Source: Tessaracoccus antarcticus (GTDB lineage: Bacteria > Actinomycetota > Actinomycetes > Propionibacteriales > Propionibacteriaceae). Taken from it: a stretch of DNA of 64,000 nt. Below the pieces are notes generated by a model that ran no database searches, was not told the origin of the DNA, and worked only from the letters and a program-made list of their open reading frames with translations. Made by a program: the position numbers and the translations under genes. Shown here one piece after another: positions 7,931 through 16,521 of this stretch. The stretch covers positions 1-64,000 of the forward strand of contig NZ_REFW01000004.1 of assembly GCF_003688855.1 (NCBI RefSeq), written 5' to 3'. Numbering within the stretch: the stretch's first letter is position 1; each line of letters begins with the position of its first letter.

Positions 7931-9402
7931 GCCTCGACGCTACCCTCCGATTCGGCATTGTTTCGGCGGCGTGCCAAGTCGCGCTGCACATATATGAAGT
8001 TGGGTACGACCTGACAGACCAGAACGCCCGAGGACACCGCGATCACACTTCCGGCCGCACCGACAATCGGAATCAGCCACCACGACAACCCCAGTGATGT
8101 GGGCACCATGACGAGGGTGGGTATCACTTGGAAGGACAGGCCTTTCGCGTCTGTCATGTACATGCCAAGGGGGTACTTGAGCGCCTGGAGAGCTACGAAA
8201 AATACGAAGGCACATACAAGAACTACGTCGAGGGATAGTTTTCCGGCCGATGCGATACTCACCAGCCAAGGCGAAACCAGCGCCATCCCTCCCGCGAGCA
8301 TCAGACCTCCAACGAGGAACCACGCCGCTGGGCGCACCGGCGATTCGATTCTTCCCTCCGCCCGCGCGCGTGCATACAAAGGCCACAGCGCCACTCCGGC
8401 AGCTGCCACGGTCTGGGTGGCGATTCCGAACAGCTGGGAAGCAAGATTATATTCGGCGAGTTCTCGGGAGCCCCCCAAATGGCTCACCATGATGCGCGCG
8501 GTTTGCATCGCCACTGGCAGCGCGAGCATCTGGACAAGCATTGGGCCTGCAAGATCCATCACCTTGGAACTCGGGTGCGCACGTCGGTGGGGGACCTGTC
8601 GGAACATCTCCGACACTTGTGGAGAAATAAGCCTCGCTGCACTGAGCAGGCAGACCGTTGAAACGACGATGCCGGCGATGTAAGTGAAAAGCGCCAAGTA
8701 GTCGCTAGCAGGAACCTGCAGGACCACCGTGGCCCCCACGAGTATCAGGACGATGGGTGCTGCGATGCCTTGAAGAGTGATTTGGAGCGTGTTCTTCTGA
8801 AGTCCCACCAACAGCCTGGGTCCGATGGTTAGGGGCAGGCCCAAGCCGAAAAGTGCCATGGCTGCACCCGCTGTCCACCCTCCGTCCTCCATCAAGCCCG
8901 GTCCGAGGATGACAGGCCACAAATTTAGTGCGGTGATCGCCGCCGATACGAGAACCAGCGTGCCGCCGGATATGAACAGAACGCGGGTAGCACTCAGCAG
9001 TGCTCGCCTGAGTCTGGGATCCCGGGCGGGATCCAACGACTCCGCCGCCGCGTTGATGACCACGGCTGCAAGGCCTAGATCCGCGAACGGTAGTAGAGAC
9101 GGCAGGCTGTTCAGGAGCCCGTATTGTGCATAGGCCGCTATCCCGTAGTGCTGCAAGATGAGGCGGCTCGTGATGAGTCCCAAGAAGCCGGCGATTCCCA
9201 TGACGACGACTTTGGCAATCGCGGCACTGCCCACGTTCCGCCAGCGGATACCAGCCCGAATCGCCGGGCCAGCGGTCGACTTGCTTGGGGAGTTGGTCAA
9301 TACGACGGCAGAAGACTTACCGGATCCCTGTCGGCCATTGGTGTCCTCTGTTTCGGCCCCCACATCTCGCTTCGCCGCCTCGTCTGTTCTGGTGCTTCTC
9401 AC
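7927..9402 (-). CDS. Wzx-like polysaccharide flippase
   Basis: Integral membrane protein of 491 residues with a hydrophilic N-terminal extension of about 55 residues followed by about 12-14 membrane segments, as in the MATE/MOP-type oligosaccharide flippases. It would move lipid-linked repeat units across the membrane for the polymerase encoded next. The start is GTG 9402, with AAAGGAG 10 nt and GGGGAG 3 nt upstream, only 21 nt after the stop of the giant secreted protein. The 3' end overlaps wzy by 4 bp. Genes 13890 to 6590 thus read as one transcription unit. Confidence 0.87.
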   Translation of the reverse strand: MRSTRTDEAAKRDVGAETEDTNGRQGSGKSSAVVLTNSPSKSTAGPAIRAGIRWRNVGSAAIAKVVVMGIAGFLGLITSRLILQHYGIAAYAQYGLLNSLPSLLPFADLGLAAVVINAAAESLDPARDPRLRRALLSATRVLFISGGTLVLVSAAITALNLWPVILGPGLMEDGGWTAGAAMALFGLGLPLTIGPRLLVGLQKNTLQITLQGIAAPIVLILVGATVVLQVPASDYLALFTYIAGIVVSTVCLLSAARLISPQVSEMFRQVPHRRAHPSSKVMDLAGPMLVQMLALPVAMQTARIMVSHLGGSRELAEYNLASQLFGIATQTVAAAGVALWPLYARARAEGRIESPVRPAAWFLVGGLMLAGGMALVSPWLVSIASAGKLSLDVVLVCAFVFFVALQALKYPLGMYMTDAKGLSFQVIPTLVMVPTSLGLSWWLIPIVGAAGSVIAVSSGVLVCQVVPNFIYVQRDLARRRNNAESEGSVEA

Positions 9403-9423
9403 TGACTCCCCGCTCCTTTCACG

Positions 9424-12400
9424 TCAACCGATGGCTGGGTCGGTGACGGTGATGGTGTCGAAGGAGACGGTAGAGGGTGCCTGGGTGGTGTTGGGGAGGT
9501 AGCTGAACACGGAGACGGCGCCGGCAGCTTGCAGGGCTGGATCGACGTTGCTGCTCTGGACCTGCCACGTCGGTTCGGTGCCCCCGAATGGGTAGAACTT
9601 GGCTTTGAGTGCAGTGGGGGCAGTGCCGATGGTTTCCAGGACGATTGTGTATTTCTGGCCAGGAGTGATGGTCCCAGCTGGAATGGTCAGGAAGGGTGCG
9701 AGAGAAGTGGAATTGTCGAGCAGGTAGAGCTTGGCACCGCCGTCAGATTGAAGGCGCAGCCGAGCAATGTAGCTGTTGGGGCCGATTCGGCGTCCCACAA
9801 CGGCGACGTACTGTGCCTCAACCAGTTTATCGACGCTGAATACGGCCTCGACCCGGGTTGAGGTGGAGGAGATCTGGTTGAGGTCGGCGTAGAGTGTGCT
9901 GGCGGAAGGGACGGAGATGTTCCCGGCGCCGTTGGCGACGTTAAACCGCGATGCGGTGCCGCGCAAAGTCCAGGGGCCACCGATGTTGGCTGTGCCCCAT
10001 CCTGTTGCGCTGGTTCGTTCGAATTTATCCTGTGCGAGGATCCCGGAAACGGGGTTCACGACGGTAACGCTGTTGGTTCTCGTTGCCGTGGCGTTTGCGT
10101 TGTCAGTGACCGTGAGTATGACGCTGTAGCTGCCAGGGCTGGTATATGTGTGTGTAGTTGTCACACCTGCGGCGCTGCTTCCGTCGCCGAGATCCCACTG
10201 GTACGTCGTGATGGTTCCGTCGGGGTCGTTGGAGGCAGCGGCGTTGAGAGATACGGACAAGCCGTTGACGGCAGAGGTGAAGGACGCGATTGGCGCTTGA
10301 TTCGGCCCCACTGCTACCACGTCCTTGGTGGTTGAGCCGGATAGACCCTTGTCGTCTTTCACAATGAGCGTGATGGTGTGGCTGCCCGCTGCCGCATAAG
10401 TGTGAGTGGCCGTGGCGGTGGCTGCTGTGGTGCCGTCTCCGAAGTCCCATGCCCATGACGCAATGGAGCCGTCTGGGTCCGTGGATCCGTTGCCGTCGAC
10501 ACTCACAGAGAGGCCGTTGGTGGCGACGGTGAAGGAAGCTGTGGGAGCCACATTGGGGGCGGTTGCTGTGATTTCGCGAGTGGTTGTTGCCGTGGCGGAC
10601 TTGTCATCCGTGACGGTCAACGTGATGGTGTGAGCACCTGCCGTTGAGTAGGTGTGTGTCGTCGTGATGCCGGTACCGGTGGTGCCGTCACCGAAGTCCC
10701 ATCCGTAGATATTGACGGAGCCGTCTGAATCAGTTGAAGCGGAGGCATCGACATCCACCTTGAGATCGGTGGCCGTGGCGATGAAGGAAGCCGTCGGCGG
10801 CTGGTTGGGAGCCGCAGCGCCGCTCCCAACCGCGAAGTGCGTTGCGGCTTCAGTAGCAGTAAGGGCTCGTCCGTATACCGCAGTCTCATCGAAACTGCCG
10901 ATCAGGTTGGGGGAGCTCGAACCCCAAGTTGAGTCGCCACCAACCCTCCAGTAACCGATGAAGTTCTGTGCGGCCGTCGCCGGGTTGGTGCCTTGAGAAA
11001 TGCCGTCGACGTAGAGGTTCATCCCAGAGGCGTCCTGCGTGGCCACAACGTGGTGCCACAGGCCATCGTTCAAGGGGGAGGCTGTGAAGATGGTATTCGT
11101 TTGTCCACTCCACGTCCCGAATACGAGCTTGCCATCGTTTTGCATGTATACGTGCCGGTCATAATTCGATGACCCGCCGGTTTGGGCATCCCCAAGCCCG
11201 ATCAGTTTCCCTCCGGACGTTGTGGTGGTGCGGAACCAGGTCTCGAGGCTGTAGGCGTTGGGGCCTACGAAGTTAATTGTGGAGAACGCATTGCCGCCGT
11301 TGGTGGGCGTACAACCCATCTGCCACCAGTTGCACGAGGTTTGCTTGAAGGTGATGGCTTTGCCTGTGCCTCCAACCAGCGCTCCGGGTTCGTTGCGTTG
11401 GAAGTCGCCAGCCAACTGTCCGGGTACACCTTGCTCGCCAGCGTCTGAGAGAGCAGGGCCAGAGGATTCGTCATAGCGCCAGTAGAGTTCCGGGTCGGCC
11501 TCGTGTACGAGCGCGCCGTAAGCATCAACCGGAGCAGGTGGAACGTCGACGGTCCGACCGGAGGCGACGTAGTGGGCCCGAATGTCGCTCACGGTCAATG
11601 GAGCGGCATAGACGGCAACGTCGTCGATGCTTCCCGAGAAGTAGTTGGACGTTGGTTGATTCGTCCACCCATTAAGGTTGTCACCACCGATCCGCCAGTT
11701 GCCTGAATAGCTCTGAGCAGAGGTGACGGTAACGTCTTGTCCTACGCGCTTTCCGTCGACATACAGGCGCATCCCTTCGGAACCAAGACTGGCGACTACG
11801 TGGTGCCACTGGCCGTCGTTGAAGGAAGCAGTGCTGCTCACTGTCTTCACCGCGCCCGGATAGACGCCGAACAGAATCCGACCAGCGTTGTCCATGTAGA
11901 CGTGACGGTCGTAGCTGCCTGAGTCGCCGGTTGCTGCCCCGCCGAAGCCGATGATCTTTCCGCCTGACGTCGTCGTGGTCTGGATCCAAGCCTCAACGGC
12001 AAAAGAGGAGGGGCCGTCTGTGGTCACACCGGTGGAGGCGTACCCGCCTGCGAATGTAGTCGCCTTGTCACTATCGGCAGCGACGGCGCCGGCAGTGCCG
12101 CGCGACGCGCCTCCCTGAATTGTTAGGTCCGTGGAACCGACCCAGTCAACAGCCGTGTCGCCGCTTGCCTCGCCCAGACGCCAATAGGACTGCGCCTCGT
12201 CGTTGTAAACAGCAAGGGCATAGGGGGAGAGTGCGGTGGAGGAAACGGTCACGTTGACCCAGTCCGAACGCAAAACGTTGTTCCAGGGGTCAGTTGCCGT
12301 GACGCGGTAGCGGTGCGTGCTGGCCGGTGTCAGGTTGCCGTCCATCAAACGAACAGACTCCGGTTTCCAGAACACATTGCTCTTGAGGCGCTCGTCGACG

Positions 12401-13890
12401 AGTCCGGCGGGGTTCTCAGAGTCGCGATACACGCGGTAGGTGAGATTGAGATCGTCGCGGTCCCAAACTGTTGAATAGCCAATCCTGACCGAACCCGAAG
12501 ATGCTGATGTGACGGAAGGCGCCCATGACGTCTGATTCCGCAGGAACCGCGGTCCCTGCAGATTAGGTGCCTTGTCCCTCACTGCGTAGCGCACAAGTCC
12601 CTGCTGGGTCTTTCCGTTGACACGGGGGAACTCTCCTCCGTAAATGACGTAGTCATCGGTTCCGTCAACGGTCCAGACGGCCTGAGACTTGCCGGTGTAG
12701 GTGCCGACGTCAGTCTGCGGGAACCAATTGAGAATGTCTGGGCGTGGCGTACCGGGGTGGTCCGGGTATCCGTAGATGTCGCTCGTGTTGACGCCCTCGA
12801 CGGTTTTGGTGACGGCTGTCGAATGGTAGAAAGACCAGGGCTCCGTCTGCGGGAAACCGCCACTATTACCGCAGTAATGCTTATGACTGGCCAAGTAAAC
12901 AACGTCCTTGGTGGGGGCGATGTCGTAGCTGTCCCCGTGGCAGTCTTCGAGCCATTTCAGTGTGCCATCGCTCCAGTTCGCCGAGAAAGCTCCCTCCGAG
13001 TTGCCGCCAGAGCCGAAGTGCCAGCCCACGCCGTAGAAGTTTGTGCCGTCGCTCTTCAATCGGGTGATCCCGGAGTTCTGGCCTGCGTTACGTACCTCAG
13101 AGTTGACCGGAAGCGGTAACTGGTTCCCGGTAACACCGTCGACGCGAGAGAGGCCGTAACCGGGGTTGGTGGAACCACCTGCAACGGAAGTGAAGCTTCC
13201 GGCCAGGACTAACGAGCTGCCGTCTGGACTGGCGGCAAGCGCCTGTACCATCCCGTTGTCGACAATGGGTTTGAATGGTAAAAGCGATCCATTCGATGCT
13301 CGGACGGCGGCGATTCGGGCTCGAGCGCTATTGTTGACGGCACTGAAGTACCCCCCAACATAGATGGTGTCGTTGGTAGCTGCCACTGACTGCGTCGTGC
13401 CGTTGATGTTGGGCACCACGGTGGAATTCAAGTTTCCGCTGGGCAGGTCGAAGACAGCGATGCGGTTGCGCGTCAGACCGTTGACCGTCGTGAAGTTTCC
13501 GACGACGTACAGTTTCGTCTTGTCCGGTGACGCTGTTATGTCGTTGATTCGTCCATTGAAGCTCGGGGCCATTGAAGATACAAGGACCCCGGTGCTGATG
13601 CTGAATGCCAAGAAATTGGATCGCGGAATCAGATTTGTACCGACGGCAGCTCCGGCCGGACGGGCGTTGGTGAACTCTCCACCAACGTATGCAATATCAC
13701 CCACGATCTCACTTGCCCAAATAACGCCTTTGTCAATTTGGACAGTTGGAAGGCCGTCCGCTGAAACCGTCGCAGGCAGAGGAATAGGTTCAGCGGCAGC
13801 CGCCTTTTCCATGCTCGCAGCGAATCCCGCGACCAGCGCAGTGGTAGTGATGATGGCGCACATGCGCGCGCAAAATTGCTTTATCGACAC
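9424..13890 (-). CDS. Giant secreted beta-propeller/FN3/LamG/PKD protein
   Basis: A 1488-residue exported protein. Residues 1-34 are a signal peptide ending in an Ala run. About 35-435 form a repetitive propeller-like domain (GNFTTVNG, GGYFSAVN and similar blades), 437-550 resemble fibronectin III, 563-777 and 800-1013 are two LamG/concanavalin-like domains, and 1022-1280 hold three PKD domains with WDFGDGTT or WDLGDGSS cores. Residues 1281-1488 form a further beta-sandwich, possibly lectin-like. No LPXTG or membrane anchor is seen at the end. Start is GTG 13890 with GGGGGG 9 nt upstream. Its position before flippase and polymerase suggests a matrix or surface protein binding the exported glycan. 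No catalytic motif was identified. Confidence 0.9.
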   Translation of the reverse strand: MSIKQFCARMCAIITTTALVAGFAASMEKAAAAEPIPLPATVSADGLPTVQIDKGVIWASEIVGDIAYVGGEFTNARPAGAAVGTNLIPRSNFLAFSISTGVLVSSMAPSFNGRINDITASPDKTKLYVVGNFTTVNGLTRNRIAVFDLPSGNLNSTVVPNINGTTQSVAATNDTIYVGGYFSAVNNSARARIAAVRASNGSLLPFKPIVDNGMVQALAASPDGSSLVLAGSFTSVAGGSTNPGYGLSRVDGVTGNQLPLPVNSEVRNAGQNSGITRLKSDGTNFYGVGWHFGSGGNSEGAFSANWSDGTLKWLEDCHGDSYDIAPTKDVVYLASHKHYCGNSGGFPQTEPWSFYHSTAVTKTVEGVNTSDIYGYPDHPGTPRPDILNWFPQTDVGTYTGKSQAVWTVDGTDDYVIYGGEFPRVNGKTQQGLVRYAVRDKAPNLQGPRFLRNQTSWAPSVTSASSGSVRIGYSTVWDRDDLNLTYRVYRDSENPAGLVDERLKSNVFWKPESVRLMDGNLTPASTHRYRVTATDPWNNVLRSDWVNVTVSSTALSPYALAVYNDEAQSYWRLGEASGDTAVDWVGSTDLTIQGGASRGTAGAVAADSDKATTFAGGYASTGVTTDGPSSFAVEAWIQTTTTSGGKIIGFGGAATGDSGSYDRHVYMDNAGRILFGVYPGAVKTVSSTASFNDGQWHHVVASLGSEGMRLYVDGKRVGQDVTVTSAQSYSGNWRIGGDNLNGWTNQPTSNYFSGSIDDVAVYAAPLTVSDIRAHYVASGRTVDVPPAPVDAYGALVHEADPELYWRYDESSGPALSDAGEQGVPGQLAGDFQRNEPGALVGGTGKAITFKQTSCNWWQMGCTPTNGGNAFSTINFVGPNAYSLETWFRTTTTSGGKLIGLGDAQTGGSSNYDRHVYMQNDGKLVFGTWSGQTNTIFTASPLNDGLWHHVVATQDASGMNLYVDGISQGTNPATAAQNFIGYWRVGGDSTWGSSSPNLIGSFDETAVYGRALTATEAATHFAVGSGAAAPNQPPTASFIATATDLKVDVDASASTDSDGSVNIYGWDFGDGTTGTGITTTHTYSTAGAHTITLTVTDDKSATATTTREITATAPNVAPTASFTVATNGLSVSVDGNGSTDPDGSIASWAWDFGDGTTAATATATHTYAAAGSHTITLIVKDDKGLSGSTTKDVVAVGPNQAPIASFTSAVNGLSVSLNAAASNDPDGTITTYQWDLGDGSSAAGVTTTHTYTSPGSYSVILTVTDNANATATRTNSVTVVNPVSGILAQDKFERTSATGWGTANIGGPWTLRGTASRFNVANGAGNISVPSASTLYADLNQISSTSTRVEAVFSVDKLVEAQYVAVVGRRIGPNSYIARLRLQSDGGAKLYLLDNSTSLAPFLTIPAGTITPGQKYTIVLETIGTAPTALKAKFYPFGGTEPTWQVQSSNVDPALQAAGAVSVFSYLPNTTQAPSTVSFDTITVTDPAIG

Positions 13891-13926
13891 GGTTCCAAGC
13901 CCCCCAGCTCGTGTCTGAATCCCATG

Positions 13927-13940
13927 GAGAAACGTTTCTC
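13927..13940. promoter_or_regulatory. LacI-type operator palindrome GAGAAACGTTTCTC
   Basis: Perfect 14-bp palindrome with the AAACGTTT core typical of LacI-family operators, 37 bp before the start codon of the giant secreted protein. A TATGAT -10-like box lies upstream on the same strand (13964-13969), so the palindrome would fall shortly after the transcription start, a position suited to repression. No regulator gene is adjacent. It could also form a short hairpin in the leader RNA. Confidence 0.5.
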
Positions 13941-14003
13941 AGCGACGGAGATTCAGTGACTGGATCATACGGCCGTGGGGGCGAGGATGGCAAGTGTCAA
14001 TCC

Positions 14004-14747
14004 CTAATTCACCTTGCCTTGGAACAGAACTATGGGTGTACCAACGGCGAGGTCTACCTCGATGGTGATGTCATCTCGGTCATCTGGCCCCACTGTGAAC
14101 AGGTAAATGCCCTCCGCTGAGGCCCGGGGCGCGATCTTGTCCGGGAAAGCACGGCTCCCCGGATTGAGCAACGAACCCGCGGGTGAACGAGCTGCTCCCT
14201 TGTAGAGATTCACGACTACCGCTGGGGTGTCGAAGTCTTCCGGCGTGCTGTTCGTCACCTCGAGGGTGATGCGTAGGGCTGGTCCGCCCACCTCACCCGG
14301 TATCGCCACTTCTCCTGTGACGGACTCGATGCGCACGAGGCTTGCTTGGATCCCCTCCATCGGAGTTGCGACGGCCGTGATCCCGATGGGGTCTCGGGTT
14401 TCTCGAGGCGCCGAATCCTCGTTCTCGGTAGGTTGTTCCCGCGGAGTGATGGACGACGTGGCGGTCGGCGAGGTGGTCGGCGAGGCGGTCGGCGAGGCGG
14501 GCGTGCTCCCTGGGACTACCTGGATCGTCGGCGATACCGCATCAGAAGGGACGGGGGAGCCTTGGACGGGTCCGGTCGTTCCTGCGATCGTGGGGCTGAG
14601 GGGGCCAGAAGGAGTCTGAGCAGGCTGCGGAGTGAGTTGGGGCGCGATAAGCGCCACAGCCAACACGGCAACGGCGGTGGCTGCGGCAGCAACCAGCCAG
14701 CCGCGGCGACGTAGGGGCTGACTCGACGGGGGTGTGCTTTCGGTCAT
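14004..14747 (-). CDS. Membrane-anchored protein with Ser/Thr/Pro linker and DUF4352-like domain
   Basis: A 247-residue protein of unknown function. A short cytoplasmic N-terminus is followed by one membrane helix (about residues 16-35, WLVAAAATAVAVLAVALIA), a Pro/Ser/Thr-rich linker to about 110 and a C-terminal beta-rich domain of about 120 residues (LRITLEVTNSTPEDFDTPAVVV) resembling DUF4352-type extracellular modules. The linker DNA contains several 12-bp repeats encoding PTAS/PTTS/PTAT units. Its ATG overlaps the stop of the glycosyltransferase by 4 bp (ATGA). Co-expression with surface glycan genes suggests a role at the cell surface, but no activity can be assigned. Confidence 0.75.
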   Translation of the reverse strand: MTESTPPSSQPLRRRGWLVAAAATAVAVLAVALIAPQLTPQPAQTPSGPLSPTIAGTTGPVQGSPVPSDAVSPTIQVVPGSTPASPTASPTTSPTATSSITPREQPTENEDSAPRETRDPIGITAVATPMEGIQASLVRIESVTGEVAIPGEVGGPALRITLEVTNSTPEDFDTPAVVVNLYKGAARSPAGSLLNPGSRAFPDKIAPRASAEGIYLFTVGPDDRDDITIEVDLAVGTPIVLFQGKVN

Positions 14748-15688
14748 GTCTGCCTCTCGGATCCATCATTCTTGAGCGCGAAGGCCGCGAGGGCCATGCC
14801 CTCCCGCAGGCCCCGCCAAGCTGCCCGTGCGGGGGCCACTGGATGCAGGAACTGCCGGCGACCGCCTTGGAGTAGAACCGCCCAAGCATTGGTCACCGAT
14901 GCTCGTCGCCACCGTCTGATGCCCTCGGCGTCCAGGTGTTTGGTGGCGAACATCAGGCGGTTTCGGATCATGTAGTGATAGTAGGTGCCGGACTTCCCGC
15001 GGCCTTCCACTTGATCCTTGTGGGTGCCTCCCTCTTCGTGGAGGACTGTTGCCTCCTGCACAACGATGAGGCGTCCTCCCCGGGCGGTGACGCGCCGTGA
15101 CAGGTCGACGTCCTCCCAATAGAGGAAGTAGGACTCGTCGAATCCCCCGACTGCGTCCCAAAGCTGCATGCTGAGCATCATGCAGGCGCCCGAGATCCAC
15201 TCCCAAATGCCATCCGTGGCCTCGGGCAATCTTGCAGACCGACCGCTGGTGGCGCCGTCGCTGAGGTGTAGGACAGCACCCGCGAACCATGTTTTACCCT
15301 CTGCGTCGACCACGCGCGGTGCCACCAATGCGTCCGGATATTCTGCCGCGACGGTGCTCAGAAGATCGAGGGCTGACGAGTCGATGCGTGCGTCCGGGTT
15401 GATGAGGAGCAGTTGGGTGGCCCCTAGCTGGCGGGCCCGCGCAGCACCTGCGTTCATTCCACCTCCGAATCCTCGATTGTCGGGCAGAGACACAAGGTCC
15501 CATCCCTCGGCCGCAGATAGCTCGGTCACCCGCTGACGCTCGTCTTCACCAGACCAACAGTCGACAACGACCACAACATCAGGACGGCACTCGCGCACAG
15601 CCGGGGCGAGGTTGCGTGCGAGAAGGGTGCTGGACCCAAAATTAACGACGAGGAAAGCAAGACGCGTGTTCTGATTGTTGCCGTTCAC
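14744..15688 (-). CDS. Glycosyltransferase family 2 (WbbL-like)
   Basis: GT-A fold inverting glycosyltransferase of 314 residues. It begins RLAFLVVNFGSSTLLARNL and has LLLINPDARID at the metal/nucleotide site and YFLYWEDVDLSRR near residue 200, the ED-x-D pattern of rhamnosyltransferase-like GT2 enzymes. The frame is open further upstream, but GTG 15688 overlaps the TGA of the CDP-alcohol phosphotransferase (GTGA), a clear coupling point, and sits at the natural domain boundary. With dTDP-rhamnose made nearby, a rhamnosyl donor is plausible but not shown. Confidence 0.88.
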   Translation of the reverse strand: MNGNNQNTRLAFLVVNFGSSTLLARNLAPAVRECRPDVVVVVDCWSGEDERQRVTELSAAEGWDLVSLPDNRGFGGGMNAGAARARQLGATQLLLINPDARIDSSALDLLSTVAAEYPDALVAPRVVDAEGKTWFAGAVLHLSDGATSGRSARLPEATDGIWEWISGACMMLSMQLWDAVGGFDESYFLYWEDVDLSRRVTARGGRLIVVQEATVLHEEGGTHKDQVEGRGKSGTYYHYMIRNRLMFATKHLDAEGIRRWRRASVTNAWAVLLQGGRRQFLHPVAPARAAWRGLREGMALAAFALKNDGSERQT

Positions 15689-16431
15689 AGCTTTTGCATT
15701 TCCCGAAACCACTTGACCGATGCCAACAAAAGAAAGCCGGAGGCTGCGAGGAGAAGCAAGCCGTAGAGAATGAAGAAGGGCGACGGCCAGTGCTGCCAGC
15801 CAGGGTAGCCCCAGAAGACGAAGACTAGGCAGACCAGCCCGAAGTCGGTCGGCAGCAATAAGAGGGAGCGGATTGCGGTTCCCCCACCCCTTTGATGTGT
15901 GCTGGCGCCGCCGTGACTCGATTTGATGAGGTCGTTGAGCAGCATCCCGAAGAACGTGACTGTTGCCACTACAGAGAAAAGAAGTGGCAGTAGTAACCAC
16001 CACGAGTCACGCAGCGGCATATGGAACCAAGCCGCGATGAGGACAGAAAGGTGGAGCGATGAGATCTTGATGGCATCAACGAAGTGGTCGAGCCACTCGC
16101 CCGCAGGCGAACCCTGCCCGGTCAACCGGGCGATTTGACCATCAGCCGAGTCCCACGCGTATCCGAGGACAAGCAAGACGGCCACAACTACACCGGTCAA
16201 CGGTACGGCTGGGAGGACCATGAGCAATGCGATCCCCAAAAAGGTATGTGCAGCGCTGATGCCGGTGGCCATATTGGGTGTGAGTCCGCGCGTATAGGCC
16301 CAAGCGGCCAGTATCCGGCCCAAACGTCGGTTGACGTAGACCGAGTACGCGGGTGCTCCTCGGGCGTGACCCTTCTGCGCGCGAGCCAAGTGCGCGTAAG
16401 CCTGACGAACTGTGAGCCGGGACTCATGCAT
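15685..16431 (-). CDS. CDP-alcohol phosphotransferase family membrane enzyme
   Basis: Transfers a phospho-alcohol from a CDP-activated donor to an acceptor at the membrane. The family motif D-x2-DG-x2-AR-x8-G-x3-D-x3-D is complete: Asp94, Asp97, Gly98, Ala101, Arg102, Gly111, Asp115 and Asp119 within DSADGQIARLTGQGSPAG and EWLDHFVD. The 248-residue protein has about six hydrophobic helices. The TagD-like cytidylyltransferase at 22896 could supply a CDP-polyol donor, hinting at a phosphopolyol-modified glycan or lipid rather than ordinary phospholipid synthesis. ATG 16431 has GGGGGG 9 nt upstream and heads a coupled set of leftward genes. Confidence 0.88.
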   Translation of the reverse strand: MHESRLTVRQAYAHLARAQKGHARGAPAYSVYVNRRLGRILAAWAYTRGLTPNMATGISAAHTFLGIALLMVLPAVPLTGVVVAVLLVLGYAWDSADGQIARLTGQGSPAGEWLDHFVDAIKISSLHLSVLIAAWFHMPLRDSWWLLLPLLFSVVATVTFFGMLLNDLIKSSHGGASTHQRGGGTAIRSLLLLPTDFGLVCLVFVFWGYPGWQHWPSPFFILYGLLLLAASGFLLLASVKWFREMQKL

Positions 16432-16485
16432 TTTACTGTTCCCCCCAAGGCTGTGGTGCCGGTCAGGTTACACTGTCTCAATATT

Positions 16486-16498
16486 ATCCGTTACGGAT
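16486..16498. promoter_or_regulatory. Inverted repeat ATCCGT-T-ACGGAT in a divergent promoter region
   Basis: A perfect 6-bp inverted repeat with a 1-nt centre in the 90-bp gap between the leftward CDP-alcohol gene and the rightward glycosyltransferase. TATTAT and TACACT -10-like boxes lie beside it, so it may be an operator for one or both. It is short, and no partner copy was found elsewhere in the window. Confidence 0.35.
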
Positions 16499-16521
16499 GA
16501 TGTGTCAGATTGGGGACCGGA

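Noticed and set aside
14460..14510. 12-bp tandem repeats considered as a CRISPR-like or satellite array
   Set aside because: They are in-frame codons for the Ser/Thr/Pro linker of the membrane-anchored protein, with no spacers.
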